Positions 44,983 to 53,706 of a stretch of 64,000 nt of DNA are shown here, piece after piece; the stretch's first letter is position 1, and each line of letters begins with the position of its first letter. The notes under the pieces were generated by a model, which did no database searches, was not told the DNA's origin, and saw only the letters and a program-made list of their open reading frames with translations. The stretch is from positions 1,426,001 through 1,490,000 of the forward strand of contig OZ250175.1 in assembly GCA_965238155.1 (NCBI GenBank), in the 5' to 3' direction. The translations under genes were made by a program, and so were the position numbers. The stretch comes from BJGV01 sp964196335. GTDB lineage: Bacteria; Pseudomonadota; Gammaproteobacteria; Burkholderiales; Nitrosomonadaceae.

Positions 44983-45674
44983 GCAAAGATCCTCCTAAAT
45001 GTTGACTCAAAACTCAAAACTCAACGCCTCACGTCGAGGCGTCGATGTTGATACACAACAGTGCACCCACAACCCGCACAAATGTTTGTGCCGCGTTCTT
45101 TTTCTGAAAACGCTATGGGTGTTACTCTAACATAGAGATAACCAGTCTTGAGATTACCTTCCCCAACGTTTCTTTCAGTGACCGGATTCTACAGAGAGCC
45201 TAACTTAACATTTTCTCACAAAAACATGAAGCCCAATCAGTTAGATGGGTGATTGCAAGCCATTGCGACAAAAGAGAGTTTGGTACCCTTTTGTAAAGAA
45301 AGTTATTCTTCTTTTATGGAATAACAAGAACTCGTGACCTACTACCTGAAAATTCTCCAGCCGGGCGGGCCCAATTTTTGGTAACGTTTGATCAGCAGCA
45401 GGATCCTCATTTTTAACGAGGCAGCAAAATGGCTCCGGTCAGACTCTCGTTCGAACATTTTTATGAAGACAGCGTAATCTCTTTAATTTCCAAGAGCATT
45501 ACCTGAAATTCAGCCTTTGGCACCTGGCACAGGGTTCGATATGCCTTTATGAAATGGAGACAACTACAATTCGAATGTTGAGTGTCTGTTTTGTGCCAGA
45601 AGCGGACAATTGAGAGATGCTATTGGGAGTTGAACATGAAAGGATCACTTTACATTTGCGACACAGGAAAATTA
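44983..45674. other. Long intergenic region upstream of the inositol operon
   Basis: About 690 bp. The operon promoter should lie near its left end. A palindrome sits at 45579-45612. No coding frame was convincing. The G+C-rich character fades within the first 100 bp to the right of the synthase gene. Confidence 0.5.
45579..45612 (-). repeat. 33-bp palindromic repeat, copy 16
   Basis: GAGTGTCTGTTTTG arm, loop with GTGCCAGA. Confidence 0.8.
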
Positions 45675-46112
45675 TTATATTTGTGGTACCCAGTTAGGGT
45701 GCTCTCTCAAAGGAAAATTTAACTTTAAATATTGACGAACCATCGAAAGATTAATGGAGGCAATATCAGTTTGTGGGAATGATTTAGAACCTTTTGTGAA
45801 ATTATCTGCTTCTAATGCCTTATTGCCGAAAATTGTTGCATACCCTAATATATAATTTCTCTCATTTTCGTTAAAGCTATCAACAACTTTTAAAAGGTTG
45901 ATGACGGTTTCAAAGTTTTCTACTGCCGCAGAATCTTTTTTTAAAGAAAAACATACAAAACCACGAAGCAGATGGTATCTAACTCTTTTTCCTTTATAAG
46001 ATTTATCTACATAATCTAGATGTGTCAAAGCTTGTTGGTAATCTCCATGAGAAGAGGCATCTAGAGCATCAATCCAACGCTTCGCAATCTTTATTTTCTT
46101 GGGAATGTACAT
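45675..46112 (-). CDS. TPR-like hypothetical protein (145 aa)
   Basis: Start at ATG 46110-46112; longer in-frame starts read through a palindrome and are rejected. Helical repeats: WIDALDASSHGDYQQALTHL and HLLRGFVCFSLKKDSAAVEN resemble tetratricopeptide units. No signal peptide. The ATG is 8 bp after the ATCCGTTATA module, so any leader is very short. Confidence 0.6.
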   Translation of the reverse strand: MYIPKKIKIAKRWIDALDASSHGDYQQALTHLDYVDKSYKGKRVRYHLLRGFVCFSLKKDSAAVENFETVINLLKVVDSFNENERNYILGYATIFGNKALEADNFTKGSKSFPQTDIASINLSMVRQYLKLNFPLREHPNWVPQI

Positions 46113-46163
46113 ATTTACTATAACGGATAACTGGGGCGGAACACTGAGTTTATCGAGGCCCAT

Positions 46164-46196
46164 GAGTGTCCGCTTTGTGCCAATAGCGGACACTCA
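46164..46196 (-). repeat. 33-bp palindromic repeat, copy 17
   Basis: Symmetric GAGTGTCCGC/GCGGACACTC variant; followed on its strand by the module CAGTTATCCGTTATAG. Confidence 0.88.
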
Positions 46197-46280
46197 GATT
46201 TTGTTGGCTTGAACAACAATAATTATTATTTGCAACCAGATTCCTAATTATTAGGTTGTCTTGATATAGAAGTACTACTT

Positions 46281-46688
46281 TTACGAAGCAGTTTGCATAT
46301 TGGTAATCAGATATTGACGTTTTTTCAAAATCATACCAATAGCGGAGAGAACAATCCCCAATCCAAACTGCATATAGCAAAGCATGTTTAAATAGATAGC
46401 GCCTTCCCATTGCACGCCTATTCGTATGTTCATCCCCATAAACCCGACCCCACTGATCATCATATAAGTTATACCGAGTACTTGTATGGATTGAGTTCTG
46501 ATTTCTTCATCCAGCCGGGTGATAACAATAAAGAATATTGCAGTAATGATATGAACTAGCTTCAAGGTTAAATTAGTTTCGAAGAATTCTTTCTCAACCT
46601 GAAAAAAGTTTGAGCTGAACTCTATAAATGCTATCCACATAAATACTGCGGCAAATAACCAAGCTACTTTGACTGAATTATTATTCAT
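46281..46688 (-). CDS. Hypothetical four-TM membrane protein (135 aa)
   Basis: Hydrophobic segments about residues 6-24, 40-58, 66-86 and 98-122. VKVAWLFAAVFMWIAFIEFS opens the protein; the C-terminal tail KKRQYLITNMQTAS is cytosolic by charge. No family recognised. Confidence 0.55.
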   Translation of the reverse strand: MNNNSVKVAWLFAAVFMWIAFIEFSSNFFQVEKEFFETNLTLKLVHIITAIFFIVITRLDEEIRTQSIQVLGITYMMISGVGFMGMNIRIGVQWEGAIYLNMLCYMQFGLGIVLSAIGMILKKRQYLITNMQTAS

Positions 46689-46818
46689 CTTGAATTCTCT
46701 AAATATTAATAGAAGCTATCAGAAAATCACACATTAAAGCTGAAAACAGTTTATGAACTATACGGCCAGTATCTGATAAACTAATTCTTGAAAAGCACCA
46801 TAATATTGACTCTTTTCT

Positions 46819-46851
46819 GAACGTAAGCTTTGTGCCAAAAGCGGACGTTCG
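46819..46851 (-). repeat. 33-bp palindromic repeat, copy 18
   Basis: Left arm degraded (GTAAGC). Confidence 0.82.
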
Positions 46852-46949
46852 ATACTGTTTGCTTAACTCGTCTCGGCGGGGTTTTTTATTCTCTGGTATA
46901 TGGGCGTATACTGAAATATATCTAGTATGAGCAGGGTTTAGTAGAGCTT

Positions 46950-47495
46950 ATGCACCATAATACTCCACAGATGGTTTCCCTGAATCCGGGGGAGCAGAAA
47001 CTCTTAGACCAGATTACATTTGGACTTGGTCATGGTAACGATGAGATTTTAAAAAAATCCTGTGGAGCAGCTTCTACCCTGACTACTTTGCTTCTACAAC
47101 GTGAAGCAATTCCAGAGATCCGGGTTCGCTTTTTCACGGAGCCTGAATTCAATATCAGGGCAGAGAAATCACGATTTCAGGTATTCGAATCTGAAGGGGT
47201 GACCGGTTATGCTGTTTTTAGTGATCCACGCTTTATGGAATACCTGCATTACTTCATTTATGGCCCAAAGCTTCCGGTCCAGGTGATAGCAGAGTTTTGT
47301 AATATAGCGTACCCGTATGAGTATATTTCCGGAGGTGACATTAAAGATTTAAGAGAATTAGCTATATCCTTAGTATGTGAATATAAACTTGTTCCAAGAG
47401 ATGTGGCTTGTGAGTTCTTTAAGCTGGCACTTGAATGTGGAATGGATGTTTACTTTGCACAATCAATCAAGGATACAGTTAGTGGAATAAAATAG
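46950..47495 (+). CDS. Hypothetical protein (181 aa)
   Basis: Soluble; SLNPGEQKLLDQITFGLGHG, then FFTEPEFNIRAEKSRFQVFE. The C-terminal half (VIAEFCNIAYPYEYISGGDI) is helical. No family recognised. Followed after 7 bp by a small lipoprotein gene and then ald, all plus strand. Confidence 0.6.
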   Translation: MHHNTPQMVSLNPGEQKLLDQITFGLGHGNDEILKKSCGAASTLTTLLLQREAIPEIRVRFFTEPEFNIRAEKSRFQVFESEGVTGYAVFSDPRFMEYLHYFIYGPKLPVQVIAEFCNIAYPYEYISGGDIKDLRELAISLVCEYKLVPRDVACEFFKLALECGMDVYFAQSIKDTVSGIK

Positions 47496-47502
47496 CAGAA
47501 AA

Positions 47503-47709
47503 ATGGACAATTTATTTTGTGTAATCGCACTACTATTATTTCTTGTCGGGTGTGCACCAAAGATTTTGTATAGGACTGATATTACTCAGGATAAACGTAA
47601 AGAAGAAGGTTCTGCATGCAAAAAAGAGGATAGCCAGGCTGGATTTGGCTCGAGAAATATTTACAATCTATGCATGATTTCTAAAGGTTATACGTTTAGA
47701 GAGAATTAA
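47503..47709 (+). CDS. Small lipoprotein (68 aa), paralogue of 58482-58691
   Basis: Signal peptide with lipobox LVGC (Cys17). The mature part, ACKKEDSQAGFGSRNIYNLC then MISKGYTF, matches the copy at 58482 closely: paired Cys and the MISKGY ending. Outer-membrane lipid-anchored; function unknown. Confidence 0.72.
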   Translation: MDNLFCVIALLLFLVGCAPKILYRTDITQDKRKEEGSACKKEDSQAGFGSRNIYNLCMISKGYTFREN

Positions 47710-47758
47710 TGATCTGATAAAAAAGACGTGAGTAATTTAGTAATATAGGAGTAGAAAA

Positions 47759-48892
47759 ATGCTTGTCGGATGTCCAAAAGAAATTAAAGCACAGGAATAT
47801 CGTGTAGGAATAGTTCCATCTTCAGTGAAAGAATATGTCAAACACGGGCATAAAGTTATTATGGAGACCGGAGCAGGAGTAGGGATCAATTTCTCTGATG
47901 AAGATTACATAGCTGCCGGAGCGGAAATCCGTGGTACGGCTAAAGAAATCTTTGATGAAGCGGATATGATCATAAAGGTCAAGGAGCCGCAGGCCATTGA
48001 GTGTGCGATGCTTCGTGAAGAGCAAATCTTATTTACCTATTTGCATTTAGCCGCGAATCCTGAGCTAGCTAAAGGACTTATAGATTCGGGCTGCGTGGCC
48101 ATTGCCTATGAAACAGTCACAGGTACAAATGAGAGAGGGTTGCCGCTTTTGGCTCCAATGAGTGAAATTGCAGGGAGACTTTCTGTTCAGGCAGGGGCTT
48201 TTAATTTGCAAAAACATATGGGTGGAACAGGACGTATGATTTCAGCTGTACCAGGTATTTTACCAGCCAAGGTCCTTATTTTGGGTGGTGGTGTATCAGG
48301 GTTTAATGCTGCTCGTATGGCAGTTGGTATGGAGGCCGATGTTACAATCCTGGAACGCAACCATGATCGTCTTCGTTATCTTGACGATTATTTTGCCGGA
48401 CGAGCCAAAGTTATTTATTCGGTAACAGATTTCATCGATAGAATTATAAAGCTAACAGATTTGATTATCGGAGCTATTCTTATTCCTGGTGCTTCTGCTC
48501 CACATTTGATCAGGAAAGACATGCTTAAGACTATGATGCCGGGTACAGTGATGGTTGATATTTCTATTGATCAGGGTGGCTGTTTTGAAACCAGTAAGGC
48601 CACAACTCATAATGATCCTACATATGTTATAGATGATGTCGTGCATTACTGCGTTGCTAATATGCCAGGTGCAGTACCTCTGTCGTCGGCTCTGGCCTTA
48701 AATCATGCTGTGTCCCCTTATGGTTTGGTATTAGCAGATAAGGGGTGGAAACAAGCTATGCTCGAAGACAAAAATCTGCGTAATGGTTTGAATGTTTTAA
48801 AAGGTGAAATTACATATGAAAACGTAGCAAATTCCCTTGAGTTACCTTGTAATCCGCAGCCGGTAGATTTAGTTTCCAATAAGATCCAGTAA
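47759..48892 (+). CDS. ald: Alanine dehydrogenase
   Basis: 377 aa. NAD-dependent oxidative deamination of L-alanine to pyruvate. N-terminal GCPKEIKAQEYRVGIVPSSV (4-23), catalytic His in YLHLAANP (about 95-102) and the NAD loop LGGGVSGFNAARMAVGMEAD (about 174-193). The last codons (VSNKIQ and stop) lie inside a composite repeat at 48866-49009, so the native C-terminus has been replaced by repeat-encoded residues. Confidence 0.93.
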   Translation: MLVGCPKEIKAQEYRVGIVPSSVKEYVKHGHKVIMETGAGVGINFSDEDYIAAGAEIRGTAKEIFDEADMIIKVKEPQAIECAMLREEQILFTYLHLAANPELAKGLIDSGCVAIAYETVTGTNERGLPLLAPMSEIAGRLSVQAGAFNLQKHMGGTGRMISAVPGILPAKVLILGGGVSGFNAARMAVGMEADVTILERNHDRLRYLDDYFAGRAKVIYSVTDFIDRIIKLTDLIIGAILIPGASAPHLIRKDMLKTMMPGTVMVDISIDQGGCFETSKATTHNDPTYVIDDVVHYCVANMPGAVPLSSALALNHAVSPYGLVLADKGWKQAMLEDKNLRNGLNVLKGEITYENVANSLELPCNPQPVDLVSNKIQ

Positions 48893-49009
48893 TAGCCAAT
48901 GATTTGGGATAAATATTTTTGGGTATTTCTTTGAAATTAGGACAGCTATTTCATGGCTAATATCATGATTGATAAAGTATTAACAGGCTCCAGTTCGATT
49001 CCCGCCGCC
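48866..49009 (-). repeat. Composite repeat type B, copy B4, overlapping the ald 3' end
   Basis: On the minus strand: GGCGGCGGGAATCGAACTGG end, CCTGTTAATACTTTATCAAT, AATACCCAAAAATA, TTGGCTATTACTGGATC and TTGGAAACTAAATC. The last two blocks match copy B3 closely. There is no palindrome at the distal end, where ald coding sequence begins. Confidence 0.82.
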
Positions 49010-49024
49010 ATTTTTCCAAAAATT

Positions 49025-49055
49025 GAATGCTGCTTTATGCCAAAAGCGGACGTTC
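49025..49055 (-). repeat. 33-bp palindromic repeat, copy 19
   Basis: Loop ATGCCA variant; 15 bp from the tRNA-like end of B4. Confidence 0.82.
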
Positions 49056-49138
49056 AGTCAAATGCCTATACTTTGGGATACATTAGAGGCGGTATAGAGC
49101 GGAGAAGATAAACCGCTTGCTACTCGATGCCTTAATTC

Positions 49139-50074
49139 TTAGAAAGTCAGATCAGCCATTAGGTCTAGCACATTAAGGGCTTCATCTACCTCTTTTTTTG
49201 TCAACTTCCCTGATAAATATTCATGTTGTATTGCAACTGGAATTGGAGATCGTAAAGCACTTGTCTTGTCTGACATTTCTTTCTCATACTTGTTAACAAA
49301 ATTAATATTAACATTTTCCCAAAAAACATTGAGGTCCCTGGACAGCCATTTTTTTACACAGAATAAGGCTGGCCTCCTATCCCCAAATGCAGTCCGCATA
49401 ATGAATAAATTCTTTGGTCTATTCACTCCCCTGTTCTGAAGTTCTATATCATTAAGAAGGACATTTACTACAAATTCCGGTTGATCATGGTTCGATAAAT
49501 CCATAAGCTCTTTATATATAGAATTAAATTCCGGAGATTTAATAAATTGTATTATTTCTTCATAACCTTGCTTGCTCTCACGATGCAACCTGGCAATATT
49601 TTCCATTGTTGGATTTCTATTTAATCTGCTTCCCACTCTGCCACTACCAATACCTAGATAAGCACCCTCACCAGAATATAAACACATCGAGTAACTTACT
49701 TCGCCTCTAACAGATCGCTGATGTACTATTATTTGTTCGAATACTTTAGGGTTTCTTTCCTTTAGTTTGCTAATAGATGCTGGTTCTGTTTCTCTTGTAG
49801 CAGGGGATACAAAACTTCCATTTATGCTATCCTGAAACAGGAAATCTAATTCTACTTTTTCTTCAAAATATTGACTGCTGATACGGGCTCCTTCAGGTAT
49901 CTTAATCTTGGCTTTTGCAAAAACTGGGAGTGTTAAATTCTGTGTTGCTGCATTAATTCGTTCTTCTTTCGGAAGCGCCTTCACTGCGATCAGTTTTTCC
50001 AATAGCTTCGGGTTGCTAATGGTATTTAAAATATCATCAGCTTTACTCCATAGAATAGCTTCATCTAATTTCAT
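49139..50074 (-). CDS. Hypothetical protein (311 aa)
   Basis: Soluble, no signal peptide, mixed alpha/beta. Gly-rich YSGEGAYLGIGSGRVGSRLN near residue 140 and many charged helices after it. ATG at 50072-50074. No recognised motif; it does not look like a transposase, nuclease or phage protein. On its own between palindromes with the ATCCGATATA module upstream. Confidence 0.6.
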   Translation of the reverse strand: MKLDEAILWSKADDILNTISNPKLLEKLIAVKALPKEERINAATQNLTLPVFAKAKIKIPEGARISSQYFEEKVELDFLFQDSINGSFVSPATRETEPASISKLKERNPKVFEQIIVHQRSVRGEVSYSMCLYSGEGAYLGIGSGRVGSRLNRNPTMENIARLHRESKQGYEEIIQFIKSPEFNSIYKELMDLSNHDQPEFVVNVLLNDIELQNRGVNRPKNLFIMRTAFGDRRPALFCVKKWLSRDLNVFWENVNINFVNKYEKEMSDKTSALRSPIPVAIQHEYLSGKLTKKEVDEALNVLDLMADLTF

Positions 50075-50203
50075 AACATGTCTCTATAATGAAAACTTAC
50101 TGCCACTGCTGAGATCACGATGAGTAAATAGACCCTATTTACCTGTATATATTTATATATCGGATAATTGAGATGGAATGCTTAGAGGATATGACATGCA
50201 TTT

Positions 50204-50236
50204 GAGCGTCTGCTTTGTGCCAAAAGCGGACATTCA
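50204..50236 (-). repeat. 33-bp palindromic repeat, copy 20
   Basis: Followed on its strand by CAATTATCCGATATATAAA before the 311-aa gene. Confidence 0.87.
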
Positions 50237-50368
50237 ATAATTAGCGTCTTAGTAGTGATAGTTACTTGGAGCAACTAATTTTACGGTGAAAGTAAGGGTT
50301 TACGCTAGTGGTATAGGCTGATATTTCTGTTGTGGTTATCACTCTTAGTAGATTCTTCCATTAACTTG

Positions 50369-50649
50369 TTAATCTACAGGCACACGATGACCCTGTGCAT
50401 ACATACATTGTAAATAGCTAAAATCATATTGTCGCTGAACAATCCATGCCGAAGTTTTATTAGCACTAATTTCACTCACTTGTTCATGAGCAAACTGTTT
50501 ACATTGCTCGTCATCATTATGGAACTGATTAATGTTTTTCCTGAACCCGGCGAAGCCGAAGCTATCATGCTGTGGCCTGCCGGCATATATGCACATGTCG
50601 TGAGTAAGAAGACTACCAAGATAGCCAATGGTCTATGTAGCTTAATCAA
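50369..50649 (-). pseudogene. Small lipoprotein, frameshifted paralogue of 55413-55793
   Basis: A TTG start after GGGAG encodes KLHRPLAILVVFLLTTCAYM, a lipoprotein signal, reading to PGSGKT. The next frame continues INQFHNDDEQCKQFAHEQV, then YDFSYLQCMYAQGHRVPVD. Both parts align with the intact paralogue (SGKSFHQFRNDDYQCRQFAY, VQCMYVRDHRVPV). One A missing from the AAAAA run near 50541 explains the break. It also lacks the Pro-rich tail of the paralogue. Confidence 0.75.
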
Positions 50650-50735
50650 GATTACTCCCTGCTGTGTAGTCGGATAGGGATAAACTTGTATTCAGCCGGC
50701 CAGCCACCGTTTAATTAGCACTAATTAAGATTGCC

Positions 50736-51140
50736 TCATTGCCTTGATTTAAGTACGTCTCTTATTTCTGAAAGCAATACTTCTTCTTTTGAAGGTTCCG
50801 GTGGGGGAGGCACGACTTCAGCTTCCTTCTTCTTTTGTGAGTTCATCGCTTTTACCACCATAAAGATAGCAAAAGCTATGATTACAAAATCAAGGACAGT
50901 TTGTGTAAACTTGCCATAAGAAATAGCCACAGCAGCAACATCACCCGATGCTTCCTTTAATGTGTAAGCCAGTTTGCTGAAATCTACTCCACCAAGTAGC
51001 AGCCCAATTGGAGGCATAATGACATCACTGACAAAAGAAGAAACAATCTTGCCAAATGCAGCCCCAATCACAATACCAACCGCCATATCAACCGCATTTC
51101 CTTTCATTGCAAAGCCCTTAAATTCAGACATCATACTCAT
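50736..51140 (-). CDS. mscL: Large-conductance mechanosensitive channel MscL
   Basis: 134 aa, usual length. EFKGFAMKGNAVDMAVGIVI (5-24), FGKIVSSFVSDVIMPPIGLL and the C-terminal LLSEIRDVLKSR are typical. TM1 and TM2 are clear. Homopentameric tension-gated channel of the inner membrane that protects against osmotic downshock. Confidence 0.96.
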   Translation of the reverse strand: MSMMSEFKGFAMKGNAVDMAVGIVIGAAFGKIVSSFVSDVIMPPIGLLLGGVDFSKLAYTLKEASGDVAAVAISYGKFTQTVLDFVIIAFAIFMVVKAMNSQKKKEAEVVPPPPEPSKEEVLLSEIRDVLKSRQ

Positions 51141-51407
51141 AGCGCTCTCCTTTTTAGAATGATAAAGTTCTGGAATTGTAATTCAATAGCATTGGTTCTG
51201 TTGAGGATAAAACTGGTTTAGTCATTGTTTATAAAGAAAACTATATAATAGTTGTGCGTCGTTTTCAAGTGGGAACCGGCTATTGAAGTAACAACTCCCA
51301 GAAACTAGTTTAGGAAATTTTGTAAGTTAGCTTGGAAAATATCGAATGGGTCATCAGTTTGTATGCCCAATATTTGGAATCCGACTAAACTGATTACAAG
51401 GCACGTT

Positions 51408-51439
51408 GAGCATCCGCTTTGTGCCACAAACAGTCATTT
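51408..51439 (-). repeat. 33-bp palindromic repeat, copy 21
   Basis: Right arm decayed (ACAAACAGTCATTT). Confidence 0.78.
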
Positions 51440-51490
51440 CTGACAAGCTATTTTTCCTAAAACACATATTCACATATTTAACACTCTTAC

Positions 51491-51523
51491 GAATGTCCGC
51501 TTTTGGCACAAAGCGGACATTCA
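51491..51523 (+). repeat. 33-bp palindromic repeat, copy 22 (perfect)
   Basis: Perfect 13-bp arms GAATGTCCGCTTT and AAAGCGGACATTC around TGGCAC; best representative of the family. Confidence 0.95.
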
Positions 51524-51598
51524 AGCTTCCTCTTCCTCAGTATCCCCTATAAATTATCCGTTATATAAGTATTAACCAGGTTGTATGGGATTTTCTTC

Positions 51599-51985
51599 AT
51601 GAACACAACATCATTTCAAATGAAAGCACCCATCATTGTTAACGAGCATGGTGATGTCTCAATATTTGAATCAGTAGAATATGCTGAACAGTACTTAGAG
51701 CCTATCGACGTGAAGAATGAAGAATATGATGTCTATGATAGTGAAGGCCATCTTCTTCAATTAGCAGTATCTCAAAAAGAACTCCTGTCTATATTTTGCG
51801 GAATAGAGTTGATTGAGGCCGTAAGAATTAGTCCAGTTGGAAGTGGATCTGATAGTTCTTGTGAATTACGTAAGCTGTTAATCAATTTTTTTCGAGAAAC
51901 TAAAACTGGGGTCGAAAAGAATGATCTATTATCCTTACGTGAACTAGTTGACGAATCTGTAAGCATATATGGGTATACTCGATAA
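51599..51985 (+). CDS. Hypothetical protein (128 aa)
   Basis: Start ATG 51599 rather than the TTG at 51581. Acidic and soluble; KAPIIVNEHGDVSIFESVEY, then LEPIDVKNEEYDVYDSEGH is a pattern met in other small bacterial hypotheticals. No catalytic motif. Lies behind a perfect palindrome plus the ATCCG module. Confidence 0.6.
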   Translation: MNTTSFQMKAPIIVNEHGDVSIFESVEYAEQYLEPIDVKNEEYDVYDSEGHLLQLAVSQKELLSIFCGIELIEAVRISPVGSGSDSSCELRKLLINFFRETKTGVEKNDLLSLRELVDESVSIYGYTR

Positions 51986-52015
51986 CGTCTCGTTCTGGCA
52001 CAAAGCAGACATTCG
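51983..52015 (+). repeat. 33-bp palindromic repeat, copy 23
   Basis: Overlaps the stop codon of the 128-aa gene; loop TCTGGCAC. Confidence 0.83.
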
Positions 52016-52019
52016 TTCA

Positions 52020-52430
52020 TCATTTCTTACAGGCGTATTTCCAGGCCGGACCGCCTCCGGACTCACTAAATTTGTCAGGACCCATGCCGTAAACAAACCT
52101 ACCTCGAGCCATATTCCCAGACCAGAAGACCGTATTCGTTCGCTTGATTTGGTCATTCTCGCAGTAGAATGTTTTTTGTATTACAAGTGACTTATATCGG
52201 AAGATAAAACCTTGCAAACTGTTGTAGTCTTCCAGAATCCTCATGTTCACTATGTTGTTGCCAAAATTTAGAATAGATCCAGGGTGGACGTACTTGGTAA
52301 TGACTTGTTCTTTATTTTTATACTCGGCAATCTTAACCCATCCCCCTACCGTACCTAGCGGCGTAATATTTTCTCCTGTAGCACAACCTGCAAGAAATGC
52401 GGTAACAAGAACCACAGTAGCTAATTTCAT
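52020..52430 (-). CDS. Adhesin-E-like lipoprotein (136 aa)
   Basis: Lipobox LAGC (Cys15). Mature part WVKIAEYKNKEQVITKYVHP, a central Cys (TFYCEND) and the ending WKYACKK match the surface-adhesin-E-like pattern also seen at 24931 and 56087. Likely outer-membrane anchored. Stop lies 5 bp from a palindrome. Confidence 0.68.
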   Translation of the reverse strand: MKLATVVLVTAFLAGCATGENITPLGTVGGWVKIAEYKNKEQVITKYVHPGSILNFGNNIVNMRILEDYNSLQGFIFRYKSLVIQKTFYCENDQIKRTNTVFWSGNMARGRFVYGMGPDKFSESGGGPAWKYACKK

Positions 52431-52543
52431 GTTTTATTAACCCCTTTACTTTTCTCAGGCGAATCCCAATGTGGATATAGTTCTTTAATGGCATTGAATT
52501 AAGTATAAAATAGATAAGTACCAACGAAATCAGGAGATAAGTC

Positions 52544-52969
52544 ATGTCAGTAAAATCTATATTTATAATAGTTATATCAGGTTTCTTCATAGTTGCAAGT
52601 TCTGCTTTTGCACTCACCCCTTCGCCAAAAGGCGCACAGGCATATATCATATCGCCCGCAAATGGAGATGTAGTGAATAGTCCTGTGATAGTTAAATTCG
52701 GTTTAAAAGGAATGGGAGTTGCACCTGCCGGGATTGATAAGCCTAATACTGGACATCATCACTTACTCGTTGATGTAGTGGATACTCCATCACTTGATAA
52801 ATCACTTCCTACCGATGTTAACTTTAAACACTTTGGAGGCGGACAGACTGAAGCTAAAGTCAATCTATCTCCGGGGAAACACACATTACAGTTAATTATG
52901 GGTGATAAAAATCATATCCCACTTGATCCTATGGTAATGTCAAAAAAAATCACTATCACAGTTAAATAG
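52544..52969 (+). CDS. Secreted DUF4399 protein
   Basis: 141 aa. Signal peptide about residues 1-24. DUF4399 pattern: AYIISPANGDVVNSPVIVKF, GMGVAPAG, NTGHHHLLVDV and HFGGGQTEAKVNLSPGKHTL, ending QLIMGDKNHIPLDP. Periplasmic, His-rich, Ig-like; metal binding is possible but not shown. Confidence 0.87.
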   Translation: MSVKSIFIIVISGFFIVASSAFALTPSPKGAQAYIISPANGDVVNSPVIVKFGLKGMGVAPAGIDKPNTGHHHLLVDVVDTPSLDKSLPTDVNFKHFGGGQTEAKVNLSPGKHTLQLIMGDKNHIPLDPMVMSKKITITVK

Positions 52970-52989
52970 CTATTATGCGAGTTTTCTAT

Positions 52990-53030
52990 ACTTCCTGATA
53001 CTTCCTGATACTTCCTGATACATCTTGATA
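52990..53030 (+). repeat. Short direct tandem repeat
   Basis: Three exact copies of ACTTCCTGAT and one degenerate (ACATCTTGAT), directly after the DUF4399 stop. Confidence 0.9.
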
Positions 53031-53046
53031 ATGGTAAATGGTAGAG

Positions 53047-53203
53047 GGCGGCGGAAATCGAATTGTAGCTTGTAACCTATACCACAGGCTGATCTACATT
53101 TTTTCTATTTTGTAGATACCAACAAATATATAATTAAATTCATTGGATGCTATTGGACTACTATAGACACAACCGTCCGCTTTTGGCACAAAGCAGACGT
53201 TAA
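53047..53203 (+). repeat. Composite repeat type A, copy A5
   Basis: GGCGGCGGAAATCGAA end, GTAGCTTGTAACC, ACCAACAAATATATAATTAA and GGATGCTATTGGACTAC, ending in a palindrome at 53170-53203. Confidence 0.85.
53170..53203 (+). repeat. 33-bp palindromic repeat, copy 24 (end of A5)
   Basis: ACCGTCCGC arm with GCAGACGTT. Confidence 0.85.
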
Positions 53204-53232
53204 CAAATGACTATTCTCAACCCTATGCAATA

Positions 53233-53706
53233 TCACTTTATACCAAACTGAATCAGAAATTCATCGCGTGTCATAATTAGAGTATGAAACGCCTTCTCAA
53301 GCTGAATGCGGCGATCACCTTTAATAAATCCAGATATATCATTTGTAACGAAAATAGTTCTGTGTTCTCTCACATGGGCGCAAAAAATAATTGCGTCTCT
53401 AAATTGACGCCGTGCGCCTCTTGTTAGCTTGTCGCGTTTACCAAGTGGAGGGAAACTACCATCACTAATAATCTTCAAACTGAGTTCTAGGCAACTATCA
53501 GATTCTGAGTCACCCCAAACAGCTTCGTCAAAACGACTTTCACCCCAAACCATTGTCTCTGGAATATTGGAAATATCTATTTGTGTTGCCGATCCTCCCA
53601 TCTCTCGGTCTGTCACAGAGACAATAGCGAACTCAAATTGCCCGGATGGTACCGATGCAATGAGGTCATCTGCTGGAAGAATGTTTGTATCGAGAGTAAT
53701 TTTCAT
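53233..53706 (-). CDS. PIN-like domain protein (157 aa)
   Basis: N-terminal ITLDTNILPADDL supplies the first PIN Asp. RGARRQFRDAIIFCAHV and TIFVTNDISGFIKGDRR supply the later acidic residues (VTND). PIN domains are usually RNases of toxin-antitoxin systems; no antitoxin gene is visible next to it. The order is kept but the middle is long (MVWGESRFDEAVWGD), so a VapC-type toxin is not assured. Confidence 0.65.
   Translation of the reverse strand: MKITLDTNILPADDLIASVPSGQFEFAIVSVTDREMGGSATQIDISNIPETMVWGESRFDEAVWGDSESDSCLELSLKIISDGSFPPLGKRDKLTRGARRQFRDAIIFCAHVREHRTIFVTNDISGFIKGDRRIQLEKAFHTLIMTRDEFLIQFGIK

Larger units (their letters stand above)
51141..51598. other. Intergenic region with two opposed palindromes
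   Basis: About 460 bp upstream of mscL and of the 51599 gene. It holds palindromes at 51408 (minus) and 51491 (plus) and the ATCCGTTATATAA module at about 51556-51568. Nothing else recognised. Confidence 0.55.

Noticed and set aside
46113..46193. N-terminal extension MSAIGTKRTLMGL of the TPR-like gene
   Set aside because: The extension is encoded by a palindrome copy; the start at 46112 is preferred.
51944..52156. 70-aa minus-strand frame
   Set aside because: Palindrome read-through overlapping the adhesin-E-like gene.
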